This document shows, piece by piece, positions 1 to 6,825 of a DNA stretch of 43,600 nt. Position 1 is the stretch's first letter, and every line of letters starts with the position of its first letter. The notes below the pieces were generated by a model that saw only the letters and a program-made list of their open reading frames with translations, did no database searches and was not told the DNA's origin. The DNA is from Clostridia bacterium. Its GTDB lineage: Bacteria; Bacillota; Clostridia; Oscillospirales; Acutalibacteraceae. The DNA lies in NCBI GenBank assembly GCA_017472225.1, contig JAFUQS010000064.1, positions 1 through 43,600 of the forward strand, written 5' to 3'. A program made the translations under genes and the position numbers.

Positions 1-80
1 ATTTTTTCTTTTTGCATTGTTTCTACCACTTGTTGCTTGAATTCTCCGGTATATCTTTTGTTTGGTATTCCTTTAGGCAT
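1..80 (-). CDS. IS3-family transposase OrfA, N-terminal part (cut by window edge)
   Basis: Reading leftward from an ATG at 78-80, the minus strand encodes a 26-residue open stretch beginning MPKGIPNKRYTGEFKQQVVE. This matches the start of the helix-turn-helix OrfA protein of IS3/IS150-type transposases, in which a YTxEFKxxVV motif opens the DNA-binding domain. A good ribosome binding site (AAGGGGTG) sits about nine bases upstream of the ATG. The gene continues past base 1, so whether OrfA and OrfB are intact cannot be seen. The terminal inverted repeat found just upstream supports the assignment. The family is recognised from memory of conserved motifs, not from a search. Confidence 0.75.
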   Translation of the reverse strand, partial: MPKGIPNKRYTGEFKQQVVETMQKEK

Positions 81-136
81 AAAAAATCACCCCTTATGTT
101 AAACATTATATCACAATGTCTAACATTTGGGGTGCA
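1..136 (-). mobile_element. End of an IS3-family insertion sequence
   Basis: Read on the minus strand from base 136, the sequence starts TGCACCCCAAATGTTAGACA. This closely resembles the TGnACCCCnAAAnGTTAGACA terminal inverted repeats of IS150-group IS3 elements. Some 50 bases further in comes the orfA start codon, the usual layout for this family. The outer boundary is therefore placed at 136; the rest of the element lies left of the window. Target duplication cannot be checked because the other end is missing. Confidence 0.72.
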
Positions 137-233
137 TTTCACATTCAGCTTCTACAATGGTTTTTGTGTGTTTAACTATTCGATTTATCGGGCATTCAAA
201 GGGATTTTCTTTTTTTACATCCCTTGTTTTTTG
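137..233. repeat. Dispersed ~85-bp intergenic repeat, copy 1, truncated by the IS element
   Basis: From about 145 to 226 the sequence is a diverged copy (roughly 80% by eye) of 28,018-28,098. Shared blocks include ACAATGGTTTT, TGTTTAA, a TTCAAAGG segment and TTTTTACATCCC. In the second copy the repeat begins with an inverted repeat (AACCATTGTA...TACAATGGTT). Here only the right arm remains, and the IS3 end sits where the left arm should be. Both copies lie immediately 3' of a minus-strand gene, so a terminator or 3'-UTR role is plausible. Confidence 0.7.
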
Positions 234-235
234 AA

Positions 236-1609
236 TTATGCGCCCCAGATGAGCCAGATAAGAAGATATCCGGTAATAACAGCCGAAAGTGTAAAGGGTA
301 CACCGTATTTCATGAAGGTTGTAGCCTTCACTTCATAGCCCTCTTTTCTGAGAATACCGATTCCGGTAATATTTGCGGAAGCACCGATGGGTGTAAGATT
401 ACCGCCGAGAGTGGCACCGCAGAGAAGTCCGTAATAAAGCACTGTGGGATTCATTCCCACTCCTGCTGCAATAACAGGAACAATTGAAAGCATTGTTGCA
501 GTGTAAGGAATGTTATCAATAAATGCAGAAAGGATAACACTCATCCACACAATTATTGTGTAAACAAGGAAGGGCGAACCGGCTCCGAGGGAGGCAATTG
601 CATCACCGATAACATCAATAACACCTGCACTCTTGATACCGCCGATAACCACAAAAAGACCTGTAAGAAGTACGATTGTGTAATAGTCAATTTCCTTGAA
701 AGCGTTTTTAACTATATCCTTGTTTTTCTTTATCAAGAGCTCACGGATAATACCCACAAGGAAGAAGGCAATACAGATGATACCATTTGTGATGTCAGGC
801 TTGTAGAAGCCACCGTTTGCAGCATCCTTATAAGGAATGAAGGAAACTGCAATAAGTGAAAGCACGGTACCGACAAGAAGGAAGGTGGGGAATTTATCCT
901 CAACCTTTGTTCTGCCGCTGAATTCAATCTTTTCTTTATCCTTGCGGAACATGAAAAGAATAATCATGGCACTTACAATTGCACCTGCCTGAACAACCCA
1001 GAACATACCAACATGACCGTCGTGAACAAAGAAGTCCGAGAAGTCGAGGTTTGCAGCCTTTGCAAGAAGAATTGAGGTTGTGTCACCAACCAATGTTGCC
1101 GCACCCTGAAGGTTTGAAGAAACTGCAATGCATATGATTGACGGCACAGGTGAAATGCCGAGCTTTTTGCAAAAAGCAAGAGCAACAGGGGCAATCATAA
1201 GCACGGTTGCAACATTGTCAACAAATGCCGAAACAATACCTGCAAAAAGTGAAAGAGCAACCACCACCCATTTTACATTGGGCATTTTTGAAATAAGAAC
1301 ATCAGACATAAGCTGAGGCATTTTTGATTCGATGAACAGATATACAGTACCCATTGTGCCTGCAATCATCATAATAACATTCCAGTCAATTTCCGAAAGA
1401 GCACTTGCAATTGAATACTCAAAGGTGCCTGAGCCGACAGTGAAAAAGCCTTCACCGAAAAGCGTGGGATTTACCGTTGCGATTATTCCCAATGCAACAA
1501 AGATAAGGGCTGAACCGACGGTAACATAGGGTCTGATTTTCTGAAACGCCAACATAAGAATGTATGTAATGGCAAAGATAATCAGCGCTGTGATTGTAAT
1601 GGGACTCAT
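236..1609 (-). CDS. SLC13/ArsB/NhaD-type ion or dicarboxylate permease
   Basis: This 457-residue polytopic membrane protein has about 10-12 hydrophobic segments and belongs to the ion transporter superfamily that includes CitMHS, ArsB and NhaD. Two pseudo-symmetric hairpin motifs are visible: FVDNVATVLMIAP in the first half and FIDNIPYTATML in the second. Each is followed by a glycine-rich re-entrant stretch (GAATLVGDTTS and GGNLTPIGASANI). These resemble arsenite-permease/P-protein and NhaD sequences more than classical citrate carriers, so Na+/H+ exchange is as likely as organic-acid transport. The start is supported by AAAAGGAGATG upstream. The gene lies downstream of a fumarase / fumarate reductase operon but has its own promoter (1,813-1,841) and a structured leader with a terminator. 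Succinate, fumarate or malate exchange is an attractive guess from context only. Confidence 0.85.
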   Translation of the reverse strand: MSPITITALIIFAITYILMLAFQKIRPYVTVGSALIFVALGIIATVNPTLFGEGFFTVGSGTFEYSIASALSEIDWNVIMMIAGTMGTVYLFIESKMPQLMSDVLISKMPNVKWVVVALSLFAGIVSAFVDNVATVLMIAPVALAFCKKLGISPVPSIICIAVSSNLQGAATLVGDTTSILLAKAANLDFSDFFVHDGHVGMFWVVQAGAIVSAMIILFMFRKDKEKIEFSGRTKVEDKFPTFLLVGTVLSLIAVSFIPYKDAANGGFYKPDITNGIICIAFFLVGIIRELLIKKNKDIVKNAFKEIDYYTIVLLTGLFVVIGGIKSAGVIDVIGDAIASLGAGSPFLVYTIIVWMSVILSAFIDNIPYTATMLSIVPVIAAGVGMNPTVLYYGLLCGATLGGNLTPIGASANITGIGILRKEGYEVKATTFMKYGVPFTLSAVITGYLLIWLIWGA

Positions 1610-1649
1610 TTTTACATCTCCTTTTAATATACTGCGGTGTGAGTAAAAA

Positions 1650-1683
1650 AATAAAAAAAATCCGCCTTTAACTCAAGCAGATT
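1650..1683 (-). terminator. Intrinsic terminator inside the permease leader
   Basis: On the minus strand a 7-bp stem (AATCTGC / GCGGATT with one G-U pair) encloses an 11-nt loop and runs straight into a run of eight Ts followed by further T-rich sequence. It lies about 120 nt after the predicted start site and 50 nt before the coding sequence, the position expected of an attenuator. Confidence 0.65.
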
Positions 1684-1806
1684 CCGTCACAAATTAAGAT
1701 AAAGCACCGACGAACGATTTTTTAGTGCAAAATCAAAATTTCAATCCGCAACAAATAGAATACATTACATATTCTATGACAGACTCCACCACTTATTTCG
1801 GATCGC
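1650..1806 (-). promoter_or_regulatory. Structured mRNA leader with attenuator; candidate riboswitch of unknown ligand
   Basis: Between the promoter (-10 at 1,813-1,818) and the permease start codon the transcript has a leader of about 197 nt. On the minus strand, bases 1,777-1,783 (TCTGTCA) can pair with 1,683-1,689 (TGACGGA), closing a three-way junction. One arm is 1,755-1,777 with an 8-bp stem; the other is 1,704-1,728 with a 5-bp stem. Immediately 3' lies a terminator: AATCTGC (1,677-1,683), loop, GCGGATT (1,659-1,665), then a T-rich run. An identical GCGGATT occurs upstream at 1,743-1,749 and could capture the same AATCTGC, giving an antiterminator. The pairings are seen in the sequence; ligand control is inferred. 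Confidence 0.6.
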
Positions 1807-1812
1807 TATAAA

Positions 1813-1841
1813 ATTATACTTCCTTAACAGATAAATGTCAA
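1813..1841 (-). promoter_or_regulatory. Sigma-A promoter of the permease gene
   Basis: The minus strand carries TTGACA (1,836-1,841), a 17-base spacer and TATAAT (1,813-1,818): a perfect consensus housekeeping promoter. It separates the permease from the upstream hdr-frd-fum operon. Confidence 0.85.
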
Positions 1842-1873
1842 CAGTTTTAAAGAAAATGATACATAACAAAAGC

Positions 1874-1905
1874 CACAGTCCGCATTCACTGAAATACGGA
1901 CTGTG
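1874..1905 (-). terminator. Terminator of the hdr-flx-frd-fum operon
   Basis: A 9-bp perfect stem, CACAGTCCG paired with CGGACTGTG, with a 14-nt loop lies nine bases beyond the stop of the PQ-loop gene. It is followed on the minus strand by GCTTTTGTT. It marks the 3' end of the long minus-strand operon. Confidence 0.75.
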
Positions 1906-1913
1906 TAATACTT

Positions 1914-2228
1914 TTATTTTTCTTCTGCTTCTCTTTGCTTGTCAAGTCTTGAGTTTCTGACATAAAGAATCATATCAATTGAAATTTCAACTATGTTGAG
2001 CACATAGAATGCCCATGCAAGATAGAAAAGCCATTCCTGATCCGGATTTGCCGTAACCTGAATAATTTTTCTTACGATACCGAAAACATAGCCTATCCAG
2101 ATAAACACCTCAAAAAAGACACTCTTGCCCTTTGCAGTTCTGGATTTATAGGATTTCATAATTGAAATTGGCCATGAAAGACCGAAGCAAAGAATCATCA
2201 GTGCTTCAAGAAGATCTGTAATCTGCAT
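1914..2228 (-). CDS. Small PQ-loop / SemiSWEET-like membrane protein
   Basis: A 104-residue protein with three predicted membrane helices and a charged C-terminal tail (LDKQREAEEK). The end of the first helix and the following loop (LSWPISIMKSYKSRTAKGKS) resemble the PQ-loop signature of SWEET/SemiSWEET and MtN3-type carriers, where a PQ-x-x-K-N-Y-K-x-K-S pattern is usual; here the PQ is PI. Length and topology fit a SemiSWEET half-transporter that works as a dimer. It sits 20 bp downstream of the fumarase beta subunit and is the last gene of the hdr-flx-frd-fum operon, with RBS AAGGAAG. Its substrate is unknown. Carriage of a C4-dicarboxylate or a stabilising role is possible but is context inference. 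Membership of the family is likely, not certain. Confidence 0.7.
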   Translation of the reverse strand: MQITDLLEALMILCFGLSWPISIMKSYKSRTAKGKSVFFEVFIWIGYVFGIVRKIIQVTANPDQEWLFYLAWAFYVLNIVEISIDMILYVRNSRLDKQREAEEK

Positions 2229-2248
2229 TTTAAAACACTTCCTTTTTA

Positions 2249-2806
2249 TTATTTTTTGCTGTTAAGATATTCTGCTCTGCCTTTTTCGTAAAGGTTGTTG
2301 CCTTCCGAATCGATGATAACCATCAAGGGCATATCCTCAACATAAAGCTTTCTGAGAGCTTCTGCACCAAGGTCCTCATAAGCGATAAGCTCTGCTGACT
2401 TGATGCATTTTGCAAGAAGTGCACCTGCACCGCCGATAGCACCGAAATATACACCTGTGTATTTCTTCATAGCTTCAACAACCTCAGGAAGTCTTGCGCC
2501 CTTGCCTATCATACCTCTTGCACCTACGCTCATCATTGTGGGTGCATAAGCGTCCATGCGTCCGCTTGTTGTGGGGCCTGCCGAGCCGATAACAGCTCCG
2601 GGCTTTGCGGGAGTGGGACCCACATAATAAATTGTTGCATTCATCGGGTCAATGGGAAGATCCTCACCACGGGCAAGTGCTTCGCACATTCTTTTGTGAC
2701 CGGCATCTCTTGAGGTGTAGATATAACCTGTGAGTAAAACTCTGTCGCCTGCTTTGAGAGTTTTTGCAATTTCCTCTGTAAGAGGTAATGTTATTTTCTT
2801 TTCCAT
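2249..2806 (-). CDS. Class I Fe-S fumarate hydratase, beta (C-terminal) subunit
   Basis: This 185-residue protein corresponds to the C-terminal domain of class I [4Fe-4S] fumarases and L(+)-tartrate dehydratase beta subunits. Characteristic stretches are GDRVLLTGYIYTSRDAGHKR near residue 20, the GPTPAKPGAVIGSAGPTTSGRMD region around 64-84, and GMIGKG at about 98-103. With the alpha subunit it interconverts malate and fumarate in the cytoplasm. The start codon follows the alpha stop (TAA) by one base, and its GGAGG lies within the last alpha codons, so the two are translationally coupled. Being next to fumarate reductase argues for fumarase rather than tartrate dehydratase. Confidence 0.92.
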   Translation of the reverse strand: MEKKITLPLTEEIAKTLKAGDRVLLTGYIYTSRDAGHKRMCEALARGEDLPIDPMNATIYYVGPTPAKPGAVIGSAGPTTSGRMDAYAPTMMSVGARGMIGKGARLPEVVEAMKKYTGVYFGAIGGAGALLAKCIKSAELIAYEDLGAEALRKLYVEDMPLMVIIDSEGNNLYEKGRAEYLNSKK

Positions 2807-2807
2807 T

Positions 2808-3650
2808 TTATATTACCTCCGACTTATGGCGTGTTACATGGCAGTTGATGTTGATTGCACAAGGCATACCTGCAATGTGTGTGGGCAGAGTTTCAATATT
2901 GAGACCGATTGCAGTTGTTTTGCCGCCGAAGCCCTGAGGACCAATGCCCAACTCGTTAATCTTCTGGAGCATTTCCTTTTCAAGGTCAGCATAATAGGGG
3001 TCAGGATTTTCCGAATCAACAGGTCTCATAAGTGCCTTCTTTGCAAGAAGAGCAGCCTTATCAAAGGTGCCGCCGATGCCCACACCCACAACCATGGGAG
3101 GACAAGGATTGGGGCCTGCTGTTTCAACAGTTTCAATGATAAAATCCTTAATACCCTGAAGACCTGCTGAAGGCTTGAACATACGGATTGCACTCATATT
3201 TTCACTGCCGAAGCCCTTAGGGCCAACAGTAATTTTAATGTTTTCACCGGGTACGATTTCTGTATAAATCATAGCGGGAGTGTTGTCACCTGTGTTACCT
3301 CTTCTTATCGGGTCCTTAACAACACTCTTTCTGAGATAACCGTTGGTGTAGCCTCTGCGGACACCCTCGTTTACGGCATCTGTAAGATTACCGCCGACAA
3401 TATGCACATCCTGACCGATTTCAAGGAAGACACAAGCCATACCTGTATCCTGACAGATGGGCACATTTTCATTGTCTGCAATTTCATAATTTTCAATGAT
3501 ATCGTCAAGAATACCCTTTGCAATTGCACCGTCTTCACAAGCACGGCAATTCTTAATTGCACACTTGACATCACCGGGAAGGTGACAGTTTGCATCAATG
3601 CAAAGCTTTTCAATCACCTCGGTAATAAGGTCTGTTTTAATTTCACGCAT
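2808..3650 (-). CDS. Class I Fe-S fumarate hydratase, alpha (N-terminal) subunit
   Basis: A 280-residue protein matching the N-terminal, cluster-binding part of class I fumarases. Candidate cluster ligands are visible in PICQDTGMACVF (about residues 63-74), in NPCPPMVVGVGIGGTFDKA near residue 180, and in the C-terminal CHVTRHKS. The conserved RRGNTGDNTPAMI stretch is also present. Together with the beta subunit it makes the oxygen-sensitive malate/fumarate hydro-lyase typical of strict anaerobes. It follows the FrdA gene by 14 bp in the same operon, which suggests malate is dehydrated to feed fumarate reductase. Confidence 0.93.
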   Translation of the reverse strand: MREIKTDLITEVIEKLCIDANCHLPGDVKCAIKNCRACEDGAIAKGILDDIIENYEIADNENVPICQDTGMACVFLEIGQDVHIVGGNLTDAVNEGVRRGYTNGYLRKSVVKDPIRRGNTGDNTPAMIYTEIVPGENIKITVGPKGFGSENMSAIRMFKPSAGLQGIKDFIIETVETAGPNPCPPMVVGVGIGGTFDKAALLAKKALMRPVDSENPDPYYADLEKEMLQKINELGIGPQGFGGKTTAIGLNIETLPTHIAGMPCAININCHVTRHKSEVI

Positions 3651-3664
3651 TCTCTTTTCACTCC

Positions 3665-5263
3665 TTATCTTTCGTGTCTTGCATATTTGGGAAGAAGCAT
3701 CGGTGAAGTTTTTCCCGTATCAATACCTGCCTTCTTCAATTCATCAGCATATGCAGAAATATGGTCAAGATTCATTGTGCCGATTTCAACCGTTCTGCTT
3801 TTTGCGGCTGCAGCCTTACCTGCATTACGGCCGAAAACGATAATATCAAGAAGTGAGTTACCCATAAGACGGTTTCTGCCGTGGATACCACCGACTGCTT
3901 CACCGGCAACAAGAAGATTTGAGATAGCCTTTGTAAAGCCGTCTCCACCGATTTCAAGGCCACCGTTCTGATAGTGAAGTGTGGGATAAACAAGAATGGG
4001 TTCTTTTCTCATATCAATGCCGTAGTTGAGATACATACGAAGCATTGCAGGAATTCTCTTTTCAATTGTACCTTCACCGCCAAGGATTTCAATCATCGGG
4101 GTGTCAAGCCATACGCCCTTGCCCTGAGGAGTGTCTACACCCTTACCTTCAGCACATTCACGGATAATTGCAGATGCGGAAACGTCTCTTGTTTCGAGGG
4201 GATGAGCATAAGCTTCGCCATCCTTGTTAACAAGCATGGCACCGAGTGAACGCACCTTTTCGGTTACGAGAGCACCAAAAAGCTGAGGAGGATAAGCAAC
4301 ACCCGTGGGATGATACTGAATTGTATCCTGATAAAGAAGGGGTGCGCCGAGTCTGTAGCCTAAAACAAGTCCGTCGGCTGTAGCACCGTAATGATTTGAT
4401 GTGGGGAAGTTCTGATAGTGAAGTCTGCCTGCACCGCCTGTTGCAATAACAACAGTCTTTGCTTTTGCCACAAGGTAATCCCCTGTTTCCATGTTAAGAA
4501 GCACTGCGCCTGCTACCTGACCCTTATCATCCTTGATAAGCTCAACGGCAGAGGTGAATTCAACAACGGGAATATTTCTGTTAAGCACCTCGTCACGAAG
4601 GTTACGCATGATTTCAGCACCTGAGTAGTCCTTACAGGCGTGCATTCTTTTTCTTGAAGTGCCGCCACCGTGAGTTGTGACCATTCTGCCATCCTCGTCT
4701 TTATCGAACATTACACCCAACTCATTGAGCCACTTGATAGCATCGGGGGCTTCCATAACAAGTCTTTTGAGAAGCTCAGGTCTTGCGGCAAAGTGTCCGC
4801 CGCCGAAAGCATCAAGATAATGCTGAACGGGAGAATCGTTTTCCTTGTCGGCAGCCTGAATACCGCCTTCTGCCATCATTGTGTTGGCATCGCCGATACG
4901 AAGCTTTGTGACCATAACGACCTTTGCACCTGCTTCATCAGCCTCAATAGCTGCAGAAGCACCTGCGCCGCCGCCACCGATAACAAGCACATCACAGTCA
5001 TAGTCAATTTTTGAAAGGTCAATATTTTCAGAAAGAAGAATCGAATTTGAATGAAGAAGCTCTGTCAGCTCCTTGGGAGCCTTCTGACCCTTATTGGGAC
5101 CTACCTTGATTTCTGCAAATCCGTCTGCTCTGTAATCAGGATGGAAGGCCTTGAGAAGGGCATCCTTTTCTTCTGCCGTCATTCTTTCAGGCTCTGTTTT
5201 CATTCTTTCTGCTCTTGTTTGTTCAACCTTTTTGATTGATTCACGCATTTCTGAAGTAAACAT
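3665..5263 (-). CDS. Soluble fumarate reductase flavoprotein subunit (FrdA/TfrA-like)
   Basis: The 532-residue protein has an N-terminal helical extension, then the FAD-binding GGGGAGASAA motif near residue 96. Fumarate-reductase active-site elements follow: HPTG at about 318-321, the arginine of ETRDVSASAI near 359, histidine in YPTLHYQNGG near 430, and GIHGRNRLMGNSLLD around 460. These match the catalytic Arg/His residues of the FrdA/SdhA family, so fumarate-to-succinate chemistry is well supported. Similarity is strongest in feel to the soluble TfrA-type enzymes, since no membrane anchor gene is present. I start it at 5,263 because AAGGAGGG lies seven bases upstream; an in-frame ATG at 5,287 would remove that site and overlap frdB. 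The acceptor is assigned by motif and the donor by context (adjacent FrdB and Flx-Hdr). Confidence 0.9.
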   Translation of the reverse strand: MFTSEMRESIKKVEQTRAERMKTEPERMTAEEKDALLKAFHPDYRADGFAEIKVGPNKGQKAPKELTELLHSNSILLSENIDLSKIDYDCDVLVIGGGGAGASAAIEADEAGAKVVMVTKLRIGDANTMMAEGGIQAADKENDSPVQHYLDAFGGGHFAARPELLKRLVMEAPDAIKWLNELGVMFDKDEDGRMVTTHGGGTSRKRMHACKDYSGAEIMRNLRDEVLNRNIPVVEFTSAVELIKDDKGQVAGAVLLNMETGDYLVAKAKTVVIATGGAGRLHYQNFPTSNHYGATADGLVLGYRLGAPLLYQDTIQYHPTGVAYPPQLFGALVTEKVRSLGAMLVNKDGEAYAHPLETRDVSASAIIRECAEGKGVDTPQGKGVWLDTPMIEILGGEGTIEKRIPAMLRMYLNYGIDMRKEPILVYPTLHYQNGGLEIGGDGFTKAISNLLVAGEAVGGIHGRNRLMGNSLLDIIVFGRNAGKAAAAKSRTVEIGTMNLDHISAYADELKKAGIDTGKTSPMLLPKYARHER

Positions 5264-5276
5264 ATGAATACCCTCC

Positions 5277-5951
5277 TTATTTCTCAATTTCTCTTGTGTT
5301 GTAGAGTTCTTTCATTTCCGTAATGGGCTTTTGCATAATCTTTTCAATCATATCATCATATGCGCCCTTGCGGATTTCTTCAACCCTTGCTTTAAGATGC
5401 TCTGTTTCGGGAGCGATATATTTGCCCACAAGACGCCTTGCGAGAAGACCTACCATGGGATGTGAAATTTCTGCGGGACATCTTACACTGCAGCAGCCAC
5501 AGGCTACACAGTCGAAGGATTCCTCTGCACACTTTTCAAACTCCCCTCTTTGTGCATATGCAATATACTGCATAACATTGAGGTCCTGTGTGCAAGCCTT
5601 TGTGCAGGCATTACAGCCGATACAACTGTAAATTTCGGGATAAAGCTCCATCATAATCTGCTGTGTTGGCTTGATATCATTGATGGAGTAGGTTCTCTTA
5701 TCTGTGGGGAAGAAGGGAATTGATGCAACATACATTCCGTCTTCAACCTGTTTCTGACAAGCAAGGCAGGTTTTGAGTGTGTTGTCTCCCTTGATTCTGT
5801 AAATTGTGGCACAAGCACCGCAGAAGCCATGACGGCAGCCACAGCCTCTTGAAAGGGTGTAGCCTGCATATTCCATAGCGGTCATAATTGTCATATCACC
5901 GGGTACTGAGTACTTTTTGCCGTAAAAATATACATTAACCATATTACTCAT
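5277..5951 (-). CDS. Fumarate reductase iron-sulfur subunit (FrdB-like)
   Basis: A 224-residue two-domain ferredoxin protein. An N-terminal [2Fe-2S] domain has cysteines at about 39, 44, 47 and 62. The C-terminal helical domain has CxxCxxCxxxC at 110-120 and a second CxxCxxCxxxCP at 148-159. This is the layout of FrdB/SdhB, although the second motif of canonical SdhB is usually a [3Fe-4S] site with quinone contacts; here both motifs look like full [4Fe-4S] binders. TfrB of methanogens has the same core plus a CCG domain, which is absent here. The gene lies between flxA and frdA, so it probably wires the Flx-Hdr complex to FrdA. No FrdC/FrdD anchor follows. Confidence 0.88.
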   Translation of the reverse strand: MSNMVNVYFYGKKYSVPGDMTIMTAMEYAGYTLSRGCGCRHGFCGACATIYRIKGDNTLKTCLACQKQVEDGMYVASIPFFPTDKRTYSINDIKPTQQIMMELYPEIYSCIGCNACTKACTQDLNVMQYIAYAQRGEFEKCAEESFDCVACGCCSVRCPAEISHPMVGLLARRLVGKYIAPETEHLKARVEEIRKGAYDDMIEKIMQKPITEMKELYNTREIEK

Positions 5952-5970
5952 TTTCTGTCAGTCCTTTCTC

Positions 5971-6825
5971 TTAATATTCATCGGGAAGTTCGTCAACTTC
6001 GTCGCAGCGGAAAACCGGGCCGTCCTTGCAGACATATTTTGAGCCGATATTGCAGCGTCCGCATTTACCCACGCCGCATTTCATACGAAGCTCAAGAGTT
6101 GTATATGCCTGAGTTTTGGTAAAGCCCATTTCCGTAAGCGCTCCGAGAACGAACTTTATCATAATCGGAGGACCGCAGACGAGTACGGTTTTGTCTGTTT
6201 TCATATTGAGCTCCTTCAGGTAAGACGGAACAAAGCCAACATGACCGTCCCAACCGTCCTGAGGTCTGTCAATTGTGAGATATACGTTTGTATCTCTGGC
6301 TTTCATCCATACCTCCTGAATTTCCTTGAGCTGAACAAGGTCATCAGCTGAACGTGAGCCGTAAAGAATATCAATTGTTCCGTAATCATCACGGTTATCA
6401 AGAACATAGTTGATAACGCTGCGAAGGGGTGCAAGGCCGATACCGCCGGCAACAAAAAGAAGATTTTTGCCTTTAAGCTCGGTATCAACGGGAAAGTTAT
6501 TTCCGTAAGGACCTCTTACCATAATTTCATCACCAACCTGAAGGTCGTGAAGATAATCTGTAAGAACGCCGCACTTTTTGATTGAAAACTCCTGAAAAAG
6601 CTTATTTGTGGGTGAAGATGTGATTGAGAACATCGCTTCACCGACACCGGGAACACAAAGCATTGCACATTGACCCGGCATATGCTCAAAAAGCTTGCCA
6701 CCCTCGGGAGCTTCAACTCTGAAGGTTTTGACATCGGGAGTTTCCTTACGGATATCTGTAATTACACCGACCATAGGAACAAGTGTATCTAATTTGTAAT
6801 TCTGATGGCAGGTACATTCGCTCAT
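5971..6825 (-). CDS. FlxA-like FAD/NAD(P)H oxidoreductase subunit
   Basis: The 284-residue protein belongs to the ferredoxin-NADP+ reductase / PyrK / AsrB group. It has a beta-barrel FAD domain (MFSITSSPTN in place of RxYS), an NAD(P) domain with GGIGLAPLRSVI near 128, and GPPIMIKFV near 219. A C-terminal [2Fe-2S] site follows (C-x4-C-x2-C-x8-C, starting CGVGKCGRC). In flxABCD-hdrABC clusters of sulfate reducers this subunit takes electrons from NADH. Here it overlaps flxB by four bases (ATGA) and precedes frdB, so the same job is likely. Hydrogenase or sulfite reductase association is unlikely because their catalytic genes are missing. Confidence 0.87.
   Translation of the reverse strand: MSECTCHQNYKLDTLVPMVGVITDIRKETPDVKTFRVEAPEGGKLFEHMPGQCAMLCVPGVGEAMFSITSSPTNKLFQEFSIKKCGVLTDYLHDLQVGDEIMVRGPYGNNFPVDTELKGKNLLFVAGGIGLAPLRSVINYVLDNRDDYGTIDILYGSRSADDLVQLKEIQEVWMKARDTNVYLTIDRPQDGWDGHVGFVPSYLKELNMKTDKTVLVCGPPIMIKFVLGALTEMGFTKTQAYTTLELRMKCGVGKCGRCNIGSKYVCKDGPVFRCDEVDELPDEY

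Noticed and set aside
12-487. Plus-strand frames at the left edge
   Set aside because: They lie over the IS end and antisense to the permease gene, without ribosome binding sites or recognisable domains.
2249-3650. L(+)-tartrate dehydratase instead of fumarase
   Set aside because: The two families cannot be told apart confidently by eye, but adjacency to fumarate reductase makes fumarase the better call.
5264-5287. Longer FrdA start (MRNKEGIH...)
   Set aside because: The extra codons are translated from the ribosome binding site AAGGAGGG and overlap frdB; the ATG at 5,263 is ideally spaced.
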